From JAAYEA01 sp012689325 (GTDB lineage: Bacteria; Chloroflexota; Anaerolineae; JAAYEA01), in assembly GCA_036841525.1 (NCBI GenBank), contig DAITVZ010000066.1, positions 1 through 30,113 of the forward strand: DNA of 30,113 bases, in the 5' to 3' direction. Under the pieces are notes generated by a model. That model ran no database searches and was not told the origin of the DNA. It was given only the letters and a program-made list of their open reading frames with translations. A program made the translations under genes and the position numbers. Shown one piece after another: positions 10,401 through 18,030 of this stretch (position 1 is the first letter of the stretch; each line of letters opens with the position of its first letter).

Positions 10401-10542
10401 GGTGCAGGCGGTTTGGGGGCAATACGGCAGCGACCAGAGCTCGTTGAACTTGCCGACCGGCATCGCGGTGGACGGGGCGGGCAACGTGTACGTCACGGAC
10501 TCGAACAACCACCGCCTCGTCAAGTACGGCCCGATCAACTAG
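7444..10542 (+). CDS. Agl23-like (TIGR03663) membrane protein with C-terminal NHL beta-propeller
   Basis: 1032 residues from ATG 7444, with AAAGGGG at 7428-7434 as SD. Membrane helices occupy roughly residues 25-550. The first outer loop carries H52-D53-E54, the acidic pair typical of GT-C/GT39-like enzymes, and a W-A-G-E-K-M-P-W motif near nt 8710-8733 is characteristic of TIGR03663, a family named in databases as flippase activity-associated Agl23. A soluble domain of ~190 residues follows. From residue ~745 to the end there are six NHL repeats of the form V-A-V-D-x-x-G-x-x-Y-V-A-D-T-x-N-x-R-V-x-K-F, enough for a complete propeller, expected outside the membrane. The preceding gene looks like its degenerate paralogue and lacks the propeller. 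A terminator follows directly. Substrate unknown; the propeller is probably a binding platform. Confidence 0.9.
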   Translation: MQDTMRKESTSFLDRPVLKGIPLNWWTLIYVALLLLAVATRFWDLGSRAYCHDESIHASWSWDLYTGRGYRYNPVYHGPFLYHITAFIFTLFGDSDVTGRVAPVLFGLGVVLLPLFMKRWLGTKGTLIATALLVISPIMMHRSRYIRHDIFAIFFEMVVALAILNYLEKRKEIYLYIMAGALGLAFCVKATSYIYLAIFGSFFLIYFLVRLFAARERLLPLRLGKDFPLRKYAEFDVIALMVTVLLPLMTALPAKLLGFDPIDYSDVGIQRSMIVFAALLALSVVTGLWWDRKRWLISMALFFVPFTVFYSTVFTNGQGFPTGIVGALGYWLSQHDVARGGQPWFYYLLLVPMYEFLPLLFSLLGIGYGLFKWRGQNVEDEAALQVAESERPAKRTAEEETPRAPFVPFAIYWMVTSFLVYSWAGEKMPWLAMNIVVPVALVAGWYLGQMFDKIDWRAFREGRGWIAVALWPLLVTVIVTAVQAKPFQGTSLDQLTATMQWLVAALCAIAAVVLLYLLGRKLGGKGMLQSLFVTSLIVLTALTVRFAWMGTFKNGDVATEMMIYAQGTPDVPLVMKELTELSERTVGGLDLKVAYDDLSSWPFVWYLRNFKNAQYYAKKPGAPFDAPVVIVGTGNEAAVKPYLGGKYFRREYKLIWWPTEAYKDLTLSKIWSGLRDAESRKNFWNIFFSREYAYGLDNWPHYNPFILYVRKDVAAQLWDYGPEIIATEVTLPGEDYEAKYKQIPALEFWGSQGAGEGQLSYPKGVALDAQGNAYVADSQNHRVVKYDAQGRFVMQFGSQGSAAGQFNEPWGVAVGPDGSIYVADTWNHRVQKFDAAGQFQTMWGLFGDVGGVAQGGENLFYGPRDIAVDANGDVYVTDTGNKRVVKFSASGQYLGQWGGTGVEVGQFMEPVGLAVDSQGNFYVADTWNRRIQKFDRNWVPVAQWPFVGWEGESVVNKPYLDVDGQGNLYITDPEMFRVVKFDGKGAVQAVWGQYGSDQSSLNLPTGIAVDGAGNVYVTDSNNHRLVKYGPIN

Positions 10543-10562
10543 GCGGATCAGTATTCCGATTT

Positions 10563-10615
10563 CCACTGTGGGGCCTGCGGCGCTCGGTCGCGGGCTCCAC
10601 AGTGGCTTGTGTTTT
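10563..10615 (+). terminator. Intrinsic terminator after the Agl23-like/NHL gene
   Basis: CCACTGTGG (10563-10571) pairs perfectly with CCACAGTGG (10597-10605). The stem continues inward with G-U wobbles for up to about 19 bp, closing on a five-base loop near 10582-10586. A T-rich tract (CTTGTGTTTT, 10606-10615) follows immediately. It lies 20 nt after the stop at 10542 and before the next start at 10658. Confidence 0.85.
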
Positions 10616-10640
10616 CCGGGCGTGATCGCCCTAGTACGGT

Positions 10641-10648
10641 GGGGGGAG
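10641..10648 (+). promoter_or_regulatory. Ribosome binding site fixing the start at 10658
   Basis: GGGGGGAG ends 9 nt before ATG 10658. It rules out the longer in-frame GTG at 10568, which lies inside the terminator stem. Confidence 0.7.
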
Positions 10649-10657
10649 CGCATCCTT

Positions 10658-13600
10658 ATGGAAGGCCGCAGGGAGCGACGCACGATCACCCGCTTGGCGC
10701 TGGCGTTGTTGGCCGTGGCGCTGGCCCTCTATGCGCAAAGCCGCATCCGCGAGCCCAACCAACTCGAACTCTCGCTGGCCCTGTATGGCGTGGCGGCGGT
10801 GGTCTTTGTCGCCGCGCTGCGGCAGCGCCGGGAGCCCCCCCTGGCGCCTCCCGCGGAGGCGGACGGGGGCCCGGCCCGCTGGCGCCCCATCGGCTGGGCG
10901 CTGGTGGCCCTCTCCCTGCTGGCGTGCGCCCTTGGCCTGTATAGCTTTCGCGAGCCGCGCCCGCAGAACCTCGCCTGGTGGTGCTACCTCGCCAGCATGC
11001 CGCTGCTGCTGTTGGGCCTCTGGCTGGGACAGTCCACCCTCAAGCTCCCCAAGCTAACCTGGCGGCTGGGCCTGCGGCTCGAGCACCTGCTGGTGGTGGC
11101 GCTGGTGCTGTTTGCCTTTGCCCTGCGCTTCTACCGCATCGCCGAGCAACCGCTGGGCGTCTGGTACGACGAGGCGGACAACGGTCTCTGGGCCCGGCTG
11201 ATGATGCAGGACGCCACGTATCGGCCCGTCTATGTCGAGTCCACCAACCTCCCCGCGCATTTCCTCTACCTGGTGGTGGCGTCTTTTCGGCTGTTCGGCG
11301 AGGGGATCGTCGCCCTGCGGCTGGTGACGGCCCTCTTTGGCACGCTGACGGTGTGGGCCACCTATCTTCTGGCCCGCGAGCTGTATGGGGTGCGCATGGG
11401 CCTGGCGGCGGGTTTCATCATGGCCGTGGCGCATTGGGACGTCAACTTTTCCCGCCTGGCGATGCACGGCATCAGCACGCCCTTTTTCATCGTGATGGTG
11501 GCCTACTGGCTGGTGCGCGGGCTGCGCTCCGGGCGGTACGTGCACTTTGGGCTGGCCGGGGTGGCGCTGGGCCTGTCCCTTTGCTTCTACGTGCCGAACC
11601 GCCTTTACCCGTTTGTGCTCGTCTTTCTTTTCGCGCATCTGCTGATCACTCAGCGCGGCTTTTTCCGTCGCTATTACCGGCAGGCGCTCCTGTTGGTGCT
11701 GGCGGCGCTGATCGCCTTTGCGCCGGTGGCCCTGTTCATCGTCAAATGGCCCAACGTCTTTTTCGCCCGCACCAAGACCACCTCTATCTTTAAGGACAAG
11801 ACCCCCCAGGAGGCGCTGGTCGCGCTGCGCCAAAACGCGGTCAAGCACTTGCTCATGTTCAACTATCGCGGCGACGGCAACGGCCGCCACAACCTCCCCG
11901 GCGAGCCGATGCTGGATTTCGTCACCTCCGTTTTCTTCGTGCTGGGTCTGGCTTATTGCCTGTACCGCTGGCGGGATCCCTGGTGCGCTTTCCTGCTGGT
12001 GGGGTTCGCGGCCATGCTCAGCGGCGGCGTCTTTTCGCTGGATTTCGAGGCGCCGCAATCGCTGCGGGCCATCGGCACGCTGGCCTTCGCGCACCTGATC
12101 GCCTTTGCGGCCCTGGCGCGGCTGTGGCAGGAATACGACTATGCCTTCGGCCCGCGCTGGCGTGGCTATGCTTGGGTGGCGCTGGTGCCGCTGCTGGCCT
12201 ACATCGGCTACACCAACATCGACATCTATTTCAACCAGCAGGCCAAGGATTTCGCCGTCTGGAACGCCTATTCCACCCCGGAGACCTTTGTGGCCCGGCG
12301 CATGCTCGAGCTGGGGCCGGACAAGGATTTCCGCGTGATCTCGCTCTATTTCCAGACGCCCACGCTCCGCTTCCTCGCGCCCGAGATCGGAGCGTACAAG
12401 CGCCTGGAGACCACGGACTCGATGCCGCTTTTTGACACGGGCGACCGCGAGGTGGTGCTCTTTATCGATGCGGAGCGGCGCGCGCTTTATGAGGAGGTCC
12501 GCCGGTATTACCCCGGCGGGCAGTACGAGGAGATCCAGCCCGATTTCGGCGGCCCGGTGGTCCTCTATGTCTGCCGTCTGACGCCCGCGCAGGTGCGGGG
12601 GATCCAGGGGCTGGCGGGCACCTACTATCGCGGCGAGACCTGGGACGGCGAGGTGCTCCAGCAGCGCCAGGACCAGCAGGTGGCCTTCGACTGGAGCGGC
12701 GGCACGCCCATCCCCACGCCCTTTAGCGTGGAGTGGAGGGGCACGCTGCGCGCGCCGAAATACGGAGACTATCGCATCAGCCTGCGGGCGCCGGCAGCGG
12801 TGGAGCTTTACCTGGACGAGACGCTGGTGCTGGACGCGGCGGGGGAAGCCCAACTGACCCTGGCCGAGGGGAATCACGCCCTGCGCCTGCGGGCCGTGGG
12901 CGCGCCGGGGATGCTCGACCTGTACTGGTCGCCGCCGGGCGCGTCGCCGCAGATTATCGGGGAGGGCGCGCTTTACACCAACCCGCCGGTGACCAACAAT
13001 GGCCTCCTGGGGCGCTACTATCCCAACCTGGAGTGGCGCGGCGAGCCGGCGCTGGCCAAGATCGATCCCTCGCTGGCGCTCTATTTCCATATCCTGCTCT
13101 TGCCCAGGCCCTACACGGCCGAATGGGTCGGCAAGGTCAACATCCCCACGCCGGGCAACTATGCCTTTGGCGTCGAGTCCATCGATGACTCGTGGGTCTA
13201 TGTGGATGAGCGGCTGGTGGCCGAGACGCACGTGGGCAACCAGTACAACCAGGGACATATCACCCTGACGGCGGGGCTGCACGATATCCGCGTCCGCTTT
13301 GTGGACAAGAGCAACTGGTCGCACATCAACCTCTATTGGCAGCCCCCCAACCAACCGCGCGCGATTATCCCCGCGGAGGCGCTCTTCCCGCCGCAGGGGA
13401 GCTACCCGCAACTGGTGGAGGCGGCGCGCCCGCCCAGCGGCGTGGCGACCGAGCAGGGGCTGGCCGAGCTCGACCCCGTGGCCACCTGGGGCCAGCAGGG
13501 AAGCGGCCCCGCCCAGTTCAACGAGCCGCGGGATGTGGCCGTGGACGCGCGGGGGCAAATCTATGTGGCGGACACGGGCAACCGCCGCGTGCAGGTCTTG

Positions 13601-14281
13601 GACAGCGCCGGCCAGTTCCTGCGCGAGTGGAACCGGGCCGATCAGCCGCTGGTGGAGCCGCTGGCCCTGGCGGTCAACGCCGCGGGCGAGGTGCTGGTCC
13701 TGGATTCCGACCCCGGCTGGATCTATCGCTTCTCCGTCGAGGGCAACTATCTCGGCAAATTCGGCGGGCCGGAGGCGCAGCTCTATCACCCGCGCGGCAT
13801 GTCCCTGGCGGCGGATGGCACGGTCACGGTAGTGGATACGGGCGGCGGCCGGCTGATCCAGTTCGACGCCAGCGGGGCCAAGTCCGGCGGCTATGGCAGC
13901 GTGGGCAACGCGCCCGGCGAGTTCCTGGAGCCGACGGACGTGACGACCGACGCCTGGGGCGACCTGTACGTGGTGGACACGGGCAACCGGCGCATCCAGA
14001 ACCTCGATGTCTTTGGCCGGTACAAGCGCGAGTGGGCGATCCCGCTGGCCAACGCCTATAACGGCCCCCACCTGGCCCTGGCCAAGGATGGCAGCCTCTT
14101 TGCCACCGCCCCCGAGCTGGGCTTGATCCAGCGCTACGCCAGCGATGGCACCCTGCTGGGGCAGTGGGGCGATGGCCTGCTGCACGTGCCGGTGAACCTG
14201 ACCATCCAGGATGACTTGCTCTACGTCGCCGACACCCTGAACCATCGTGTTCAAGTGTTTCGCATCCGAGAGCTGAATTGA
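10658..14281 (+). CDS. GT39-like membrane protein with two PA14-like domains and an NHL propeller (copy 1)
   Basis: 1207 residues from ATG 10658. Residues ~10-135 hold about four helices. A GT39-like membrane domain runs from ~143 to ~525, with W-Y-D171-E172-A-D in the first outer loop; in GT39 and other GT-C enzymes this acidic pair supports transfer from a polyprenyl-phosphate sugar. A soluble linker (~535-645) follows. PA14-like domain 1 (~651-765) is degenerate, while domain 2 (~782-910) keeps D843-D844 in its ligand loop. A six-blade NHL propeller occupies ~940-1205. The large C-terminal half is expected outside the cell membrane, where PA14 domains commonly bind carbohydrate. Seven bases separate it from the next gene, a full-length paralogue, so the two look like a tandem duplication in one transcript. 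Donor and acceptor are unknown. Confidence 0.9.
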   Translation: MEGRRERRTITRLALALLAVALALYAQSRIREPNQLELSLALYGVAAVVFVAALRQRREPPLAPPAEADGGPARWRPIGWALVALSLLACALGLYSFREPRPQNLAWWCYLASMPLLLLGLWLGQSTLKLPKLTWRLGLRLEHLLVVALVLFAFALRFYRIAEQPLGVWYDEADNGLWARLMMQDATYRPVYVESTNLPAHFLYLVVASFRLFGEGIVALRLVTALFGTLTVWATYLLARELYGVRMGLAAGFIMAVAHWDVNFSRLAMHGISTPFFIVMVAYWLVRGLRSGRYVHFGLAGVALGLSLCFYVPNRLYPFVLVFLFAHLLITQRGFFRRYYRQALLLVLAALIAFAPVALFIVKWPNVFFARTKTTSIFKDKTPQEALVALRQNAVKHLLMFNYRGDGNGRHNLPGEPMLDFVTSVFFVLGLAYCLYRWRDPWCAFLLVGFAAMLSGGVFSLDFEAPQSLRAIGTLAFAHLIAFAALARLWQEYDYAFGPRWRGYAWVALVPLLAYIGYTNIDIYFNQQAKDFAVWNAYSTPETFVARRMLELGPDKDFRVISLYFQTPTLRFLAPEIGAYKRLETTDSMPLFDTGDREVVLFIDAERRALYEEVRRYYPGGQYEEIQPDFGGPVVLYVCRLTPAQVRGIQGLAGTYYRGETWDGEVLQQRQDQQVAFDWSGGTPIPTPFSVEWRGTLRAPKYGDYRISLRAPAAVELYLDETLVLDAAGEAQLTLAEGNHALRLRAVGAPGMLDLYWSPPGASPQIIGEGALYTNPPVTNNGLLGRYYPNLEWRGEPALAKIDPSLALYFHILLLPRPYTAEWVGKVNIPTPGNYAFGVESIDDSWVYVDERLVAETHVGNQYNQGHITLTAGLHDIRVRFVDKSNWSHINLYWQPPNQPRAIIPAEALFPPQGSYPQLVEAARPPSGVATEQGLAELDPVATWGQQGSGPAQFNEPRDVAVDARGQIYVADTGNRRVQVLDSAGQFLREWNRADQPLVEPLALAVNAAGEVLVLDSDPGWIYRFSVEGNYLGKFGGPEAQLYHPRGMSLAADGTVTVVDTGGGRLIQFDASGAKSGGYGSVGNAPGEFLEPTDVTTDAWGDLYVVDTGNRRIQNLDVFGRYKREWAIPLANAYNGPHLALAKDGSLFATAPELGLIQRYASDGTLLGQWGDGLLHVPVNLTIQDDLLYVADTLNHRVQVFRIRELN

Positions 14282-14288
14282 GGACGCC

Positions 14289-17200
14289 GTGGACGATCGG
14301 AACGCCGCGCAGGATGCGAGCGGGCCAAGCCAGGCCGTAAGGAAGGGCTTTGCCCCCGCCTTTGGCGCCGTGCTCTTGGGCTTGGCGGCGCAGGTGCTCC
14401 TGGATCTGGCCCGGCGCGGCGAGTACCTGCCTCCCACGCACTGGCTGCTTTCCACAGGACCCTGGGTCGCCTTGGCGCTGTACGTCGTCGCCGCGGCATT
14501 GGCCGCCCTGGCCTCGCGACGCACGCAACAAGCGGGCGACGCGCTCCCTGCCCCGGAGGCCCAGTCCGTCCCCTATCGCGCCCGCGAGCTGGCCCCGGCT
14601 ATCCTCGCCATCGCGGCGGGCATCCTGGCTATGGTGGTGCGGTCGGGCCACTCGGCCCCTGTCGCGGCCTGGGCGCTGGCCGGGCTGGCCCTGGCGGGCG
14701 TGCTCGGCAGCATCTGGCTGGGGCGCAACCGGCCTGGGCCCGGCGGCGCCCCGCGCTCCCGCGTCGCCCTCGCCGAGCTATTCGCTATCACCCTGATCCT
14801 CCTTGCCGCCACGGCCCTGCGCGCCCATCTGCTGGATCGCATGCCCAGCGGCATCTTTTTCGACGAGGCCCAGAACGGGATGGACGCCCTGCAAATCCTG
14901 GAGGAGGGCACCCATCCCGTCTGGAGCGACAGCTTGAGCGGCCGCCCCACGCTGCATCTGCACCTGCTGGCGGGGGCCTTTCGGCTGCTGGGCGTGCGGG
15001 TGTTTCCCATGCGGCTGGTTTCCATCGTCTTGGGCGTGTTGGCCATCGCGGCGGTCTATCGGCTGGGGAGGTCGCTCCTGGGCGGGCGGGCGGCGCTGCT
15101 GGCAGCGGCCTTCCTGGCGCTGTCGCGCTTTCACCTGCACTATAGCCGCCTGGTCTTCGAGGCGGCGATGACGCCGTTTCTGATCACCATGGCCCTCTTC
15201 TTCCTTTGGCGGGCCACGCGCCGCGGGCGGTGGTGGGATTATGTGCTCTGCGCTGCCATGATGGCGGCCGGGCTATATACCTATGTCTCTTTCCGGCTGC
15301 TGCCGCTGGTGCTGGTGCTCTTTTGCGTCCATCTTGTGTTCAGCGAGCGCGGCTTTTTGCGGCGAAACCTGCCCGGGCTGCTCTTGTGCGTGGCCACGCT
15401 GGCGCTGTTGCTGGTGCCGCTGGGGCGCTTTGCCTGGAGCAACCCCGAGCGCTTTCTCAATCGCCTCAACGAGGTGTCGCTGGCCGCCGAGGTGCGGGAA
15501 ACGGGCAGTTGGCGGCCGGTGCTCAAGAACGTGGTCGGCTACCTGACCATGTATAACTATCGTGGCGACCAGAACAACATCATGAACCTCCCCGGCGAGC
15601 CGGGCTTTGGCCTGATCGCCGGCGTGTTCCTGGTCCTGGGGGCAGGCATCTGCCTTGCGCGCTGGCGCGATCCGCGCTATGCCGGGCTACTGCTCTGGTT
15701 TGGGGCGGGCCTGCTGCCGGGCGCGTTGACCCACTCCATCGAGACGCCGCACAGCACCCGGGTGATCGCCTCGTTGCCGGCCGCCTGCCTGATGGCGGGG
15801 CTGGCGCTGCGGGAGCTCTGGCGCGCGGTGCTGCAGCTTGCCGACGCGGGCGCCAGCGCCAGGCGCGCGCGGCGCTGGAGATGCGCCAGCGCCGGGGTGG
15901 TGGCGGCCATCCTGCTGGCGGCCGGAGTGGCGGACTATCAGGCCTATTTCGTCCGGCAGGCGAGGCATCCGGGCGTCTATGCCGGCTTTGAGCCAGCGGC
16001 CAACCGCATCGGGCGCCTGATCGAGGCCTGGGGACCGCGCTACCAGGTGCTGGTTTCCCCCGGCTTGATGCACGTCTTCCCGGAGGATACCGTGCTCTGC
16101 TTCGTCGCCCACAACGCCGCAGAGTATGAGGCGCTGGACTATGTGGCGCATATCCCGTACAAGGGCCCCGCGGCCAATCGCGGCGTGGCCTATATCCTGG
16201 AGGCGCGCTATCAGGTGGTGCTGCCGATCTTGCGGCAATGGTACCCGCAGGGCGTCTTGGAGACTCATCACAACCAGTTCGGCGGGGCGCTCTTTTACAC
16301 CTTTCGCATTACGCCGGACGAGGTCCTGGCGGCGCGCGGCCTGGAGGGCAGCTACTATGCTGGCGCCGGGGAGGCCCCGATCCTGGCGCGCCGCGAGCTG
16401 CGCGAGGGGTTCACCTGGCGCGCCGACCCCTCGCCGGCGCCCCCTTGGCGCGTGGTCTGGCGGGGCAGCCTCTACGTCCCGGCCTATGGGCGGTACGCCT
16501 TCGATCTAGAGGGCCCGGGGGAGGCCAAGCTGACCCTGAATGGCGAGGCGGTGGCCTGGGGGCAGGAGTCGGTCCTGCCCAAGGGGCTGCACGCCCTGAC
16601 GCTGGAATATGCCGTGGGGAGCGCTGGCGAGACGCTGAGCCTGTACTGGCGCGGCACGGGGCTGGAGCGCCAGGTGGTGCCGGCGGAGGCGCTCTATGCG
16701 CTGGAGGCCTCGCCGCACGGCCTGGAGGCGGCCTACTATCGCAAGCCCGATTGGACTGGCCCGCCCGCCGCTATCCAGCTCGACCCGCTGATCTTTTCCA
16801 ACTGCTTTTTGCTGGAAGGGATGTTCGGTATCATCTGGCGCGGGCAAGTGTTCGCGCCGCAAGAGGGCGCCTATCTCCTCGGTGCCGAGTCGGACGATGG
16901 CTCGCGACTCTATATCGACGGCGATCTGGTCGTGGACAACGGCGGCGCCCATGGCGAGATGTATGTGGAGGGGACGGTCCGGCTGGCGCAAGGGTGGCAC
17001 GATATCGAGGTCAAGTACGCCCAAGAGGGCGGCGGCATGTCGCTGACGCTCTATTGGCAGCCGCCGGGCGGCCAGCGGGAGCGGCTGCCCGAGTCCCATC
17101 TGCGCTATCCCATCGCCCAGTGGGGCGTGGAGGACGTGGCGCAAGCGGCCCAGCCCGCGCCCCCGGCTCCCTTGCCGCCTTCATCCGCCGAGATGCAGCC

Positions 17201-18029
17201 CTTCACCCTGGGGCCGTTGGTGGTCCAATGGGGCAAGGAGGGAAGCCGGCCAGGCGAGTTCTCACAGCCGCGCGGCCTGGGCGTGGATTCGCAAGGGCGC
17301 GTCTATGTGGCGGACAGCGGCAATGCCCGCGTGCAGGTCTTTGACGGCGAGGGGCGCTTCCTGGCGAGCTGGGATGAGGCCGATCGCCCCTTCGAGGTCC
17401 CCTGGGACATCGCGGTGACGGCGCAGGATGAGGTGTTGGTGCTGGACGCGGGGCCGAACTGGATCTATCGCTTCAGCGCCAAGGGCAAGTACCTGGGCAA
17501 GTTTGGCGGGCCGGAGGCGCAGCTCTACCAGCCGCGGGGCCTGAGCCTGGATGCCGAGGGCAATATCTATGTGGCGGATACCGGCGGGCATCGCCTGGTC
17601 GCCTTTGACGCGGCGGGGCAGTTGATCGGCGCCTTGGGCAGCCAGGGCTCGGGGCGGGGGCAACTGCTGGAGCCGACGGACGTCGGCTTGGACGCCGCTG
17701 GCGAGACGTTCGTGGTGGATAACAGCAACCGGCGCATCCAGCGCTGGGACCGCTTTGGCGCGTATGTGGGCGAGTGGTCCATCCCCGTGGCCAACGCCTA
17801 CAACGGGCCGCACCTGGCCATGCTCCCCGATGGCAGCTTTTTCATCACCACGCCCGAGCTGAACGAGATCTGGCGCTATTCGCCCAGCGGCGAGCTGCTG
17901 GGCCAGTGGGGCGGGACGGGCGAGTTCCGCGTGCCCACCGACCTGGCGCTGGACGGCGACAAGTACCTCTATGTGGCGGACACGCTCCAACACCAGGTGC
18001 ACAAGTACGAGCTTGTGCTGCGCCCGTGA
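14289..18029 (+). CDS. GT39-like membrane protein with two PA14-like domains and an NHL propeller (copy 2)
   Basis: 1246 residues from GTG 14289, with GAGGA (14280-14284) overlapping the upstream stop; the SD spacing is short, so the start is moderately sure. The architecture matches the previous gene: N-terminal helices (~20-145), GT39-like domain (~160-550) with F-F-D192-E193-A-Q in the first outer loop, PA14-like domain 1 (~684-805, degenerate), PA14-like domain 2 (~812-940) with an intact S-D-D-G-S-R loop and Y-I-D-G, a Pro-rich hinge (~953-965), and six NHL blades (~978-1243). Blocks nearly identical to copy 1 are G-K-F-G-G-P-E-A-Q-L-Y and N-A-Y-N-G-P-H-L-A, both in the propeller, while the membrane domains have diverged more. 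Probably an envelope glycosyltransferase or an accessory to one. It ends one base from the convergent DUF218 gene. Confidence 0.9.
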   Translation: MDDRNAAQDASGPSQAVRKGFAPAFGAVLLGLAAQVLLDLARRGEYLPPTHWLLSTGPWVALALYVVAAALAALASRRTQQAGDALPAPEAQSVPYRARELAPAILAIAAGILAMVVRSGHSAPVAAWALAGLALAGVLGSIWLGRNRPGPGGAPRSRVALAELFAITLILLAATALRAHLLDRMPSGIFFDEAQNGMDALQILEEGTHPVWSDSLSGRPTLHLHLLAGAFRLLGVRVFPMRLVSIVLGVLAIAAVYRLGRSLLGGRAALLAAAFLALSRFHLHYSRLVFEAAMTPFLITMALFFLWRATRRGRWWDYVLCAAMMAAGLYTYVSFRLLPLVLVLFCVHLVFSERGFLRRNLPGLLLCVATLALLLVPLGRFAWSNPERFLNRLNEVSLAAEVRETGSWRPVLKNVVGYLTMYNYRGDQNNIMNLPGEPGFGLIAGVFLVLGAGICLARWRDPRYAGLLLWFGAGLLPGALTHSIETPHSTRVIASLPAACLMAGLALRELWRAVLQLADAGASARRARRWRCASAGVVAAILLAAGVADYQAYFVRQARHPGVYAGFEPAANRIGRLIEAWGPRYQVLVSPGLMHVFPEDTVLCFVAHNAAEYEALDYVAHIPYKGPAANRGVAYILEARYQVVLPILRQWYPQGVLETHHNQFGGALFYTFRITPDEVLAARGLEGSYYAGAGEAPILARRELREGFTWRADPSPAPPWRVVWRGSLYVPAYGRYAFDLEGPGEAKLTLNGEAVAWGQESVLPKGLHALTLEYAVGSAGETLSLYWRGTGLERQVVPAEALYALEASPHGLEAAYYRKPDWTGPPAAIQLDPLIFSNCFLLEGMFGIIWRGQVFAPQEGAYLLGAESDDGSRLYIDGDLVVDNGGAHGEMYVEGTVRLAQGWHDIEVKYAQEGGGMSLTLYWQPPGGQRERLPESHLRYPIAQWGVEDVAQAAQPAPPAPLPPSSAEMQPFTLGPLVVQWGKEGSRPGEFSQPRGLGVDSQGRVYVADSGNARVQVFDGEGRFLASWDEADRPFEVPWDIAVTAQDEVLVLDAGPNWIYRFSAKGKYLGKFGGPEAQLYQPRGLSLDAEGNIYVADTGGHRLVAFDAAGQLIGALGSQGSGRGQLLEPTDVGLDAAGETFVVDNSNRRIQRWDRFGAYVGEWSIPVANAYNGPHLAMLPDGSFFITTPELNEIWRYSPSGELLGQWGGTGEFRVPTDLALDGDKYLYVADTLQHQVHKYELVLRP

Positions 18030-18030
18030 G

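Noticed and set aside
10632..10639. TAGTACGG motif upstream of the 10658 gene, also found at 2881-2888 upstream of the second DUF2298 gene
   Set aside because: The distances to the start codons are very different (18 versus 117 nt) and there are only two copies, so a shared operator is not supported.
11054..14524. A 1156-residue open frame on the minus strand, and similar long minus-strand frames across 862-10689
   Set aside because: These are antisense shadows of the GC-rich GT-C genes. Their compositions are Gln/His/Arg/Gly-rich with no recognisable domain, whereas the plus-strand frames carry clear motifs.
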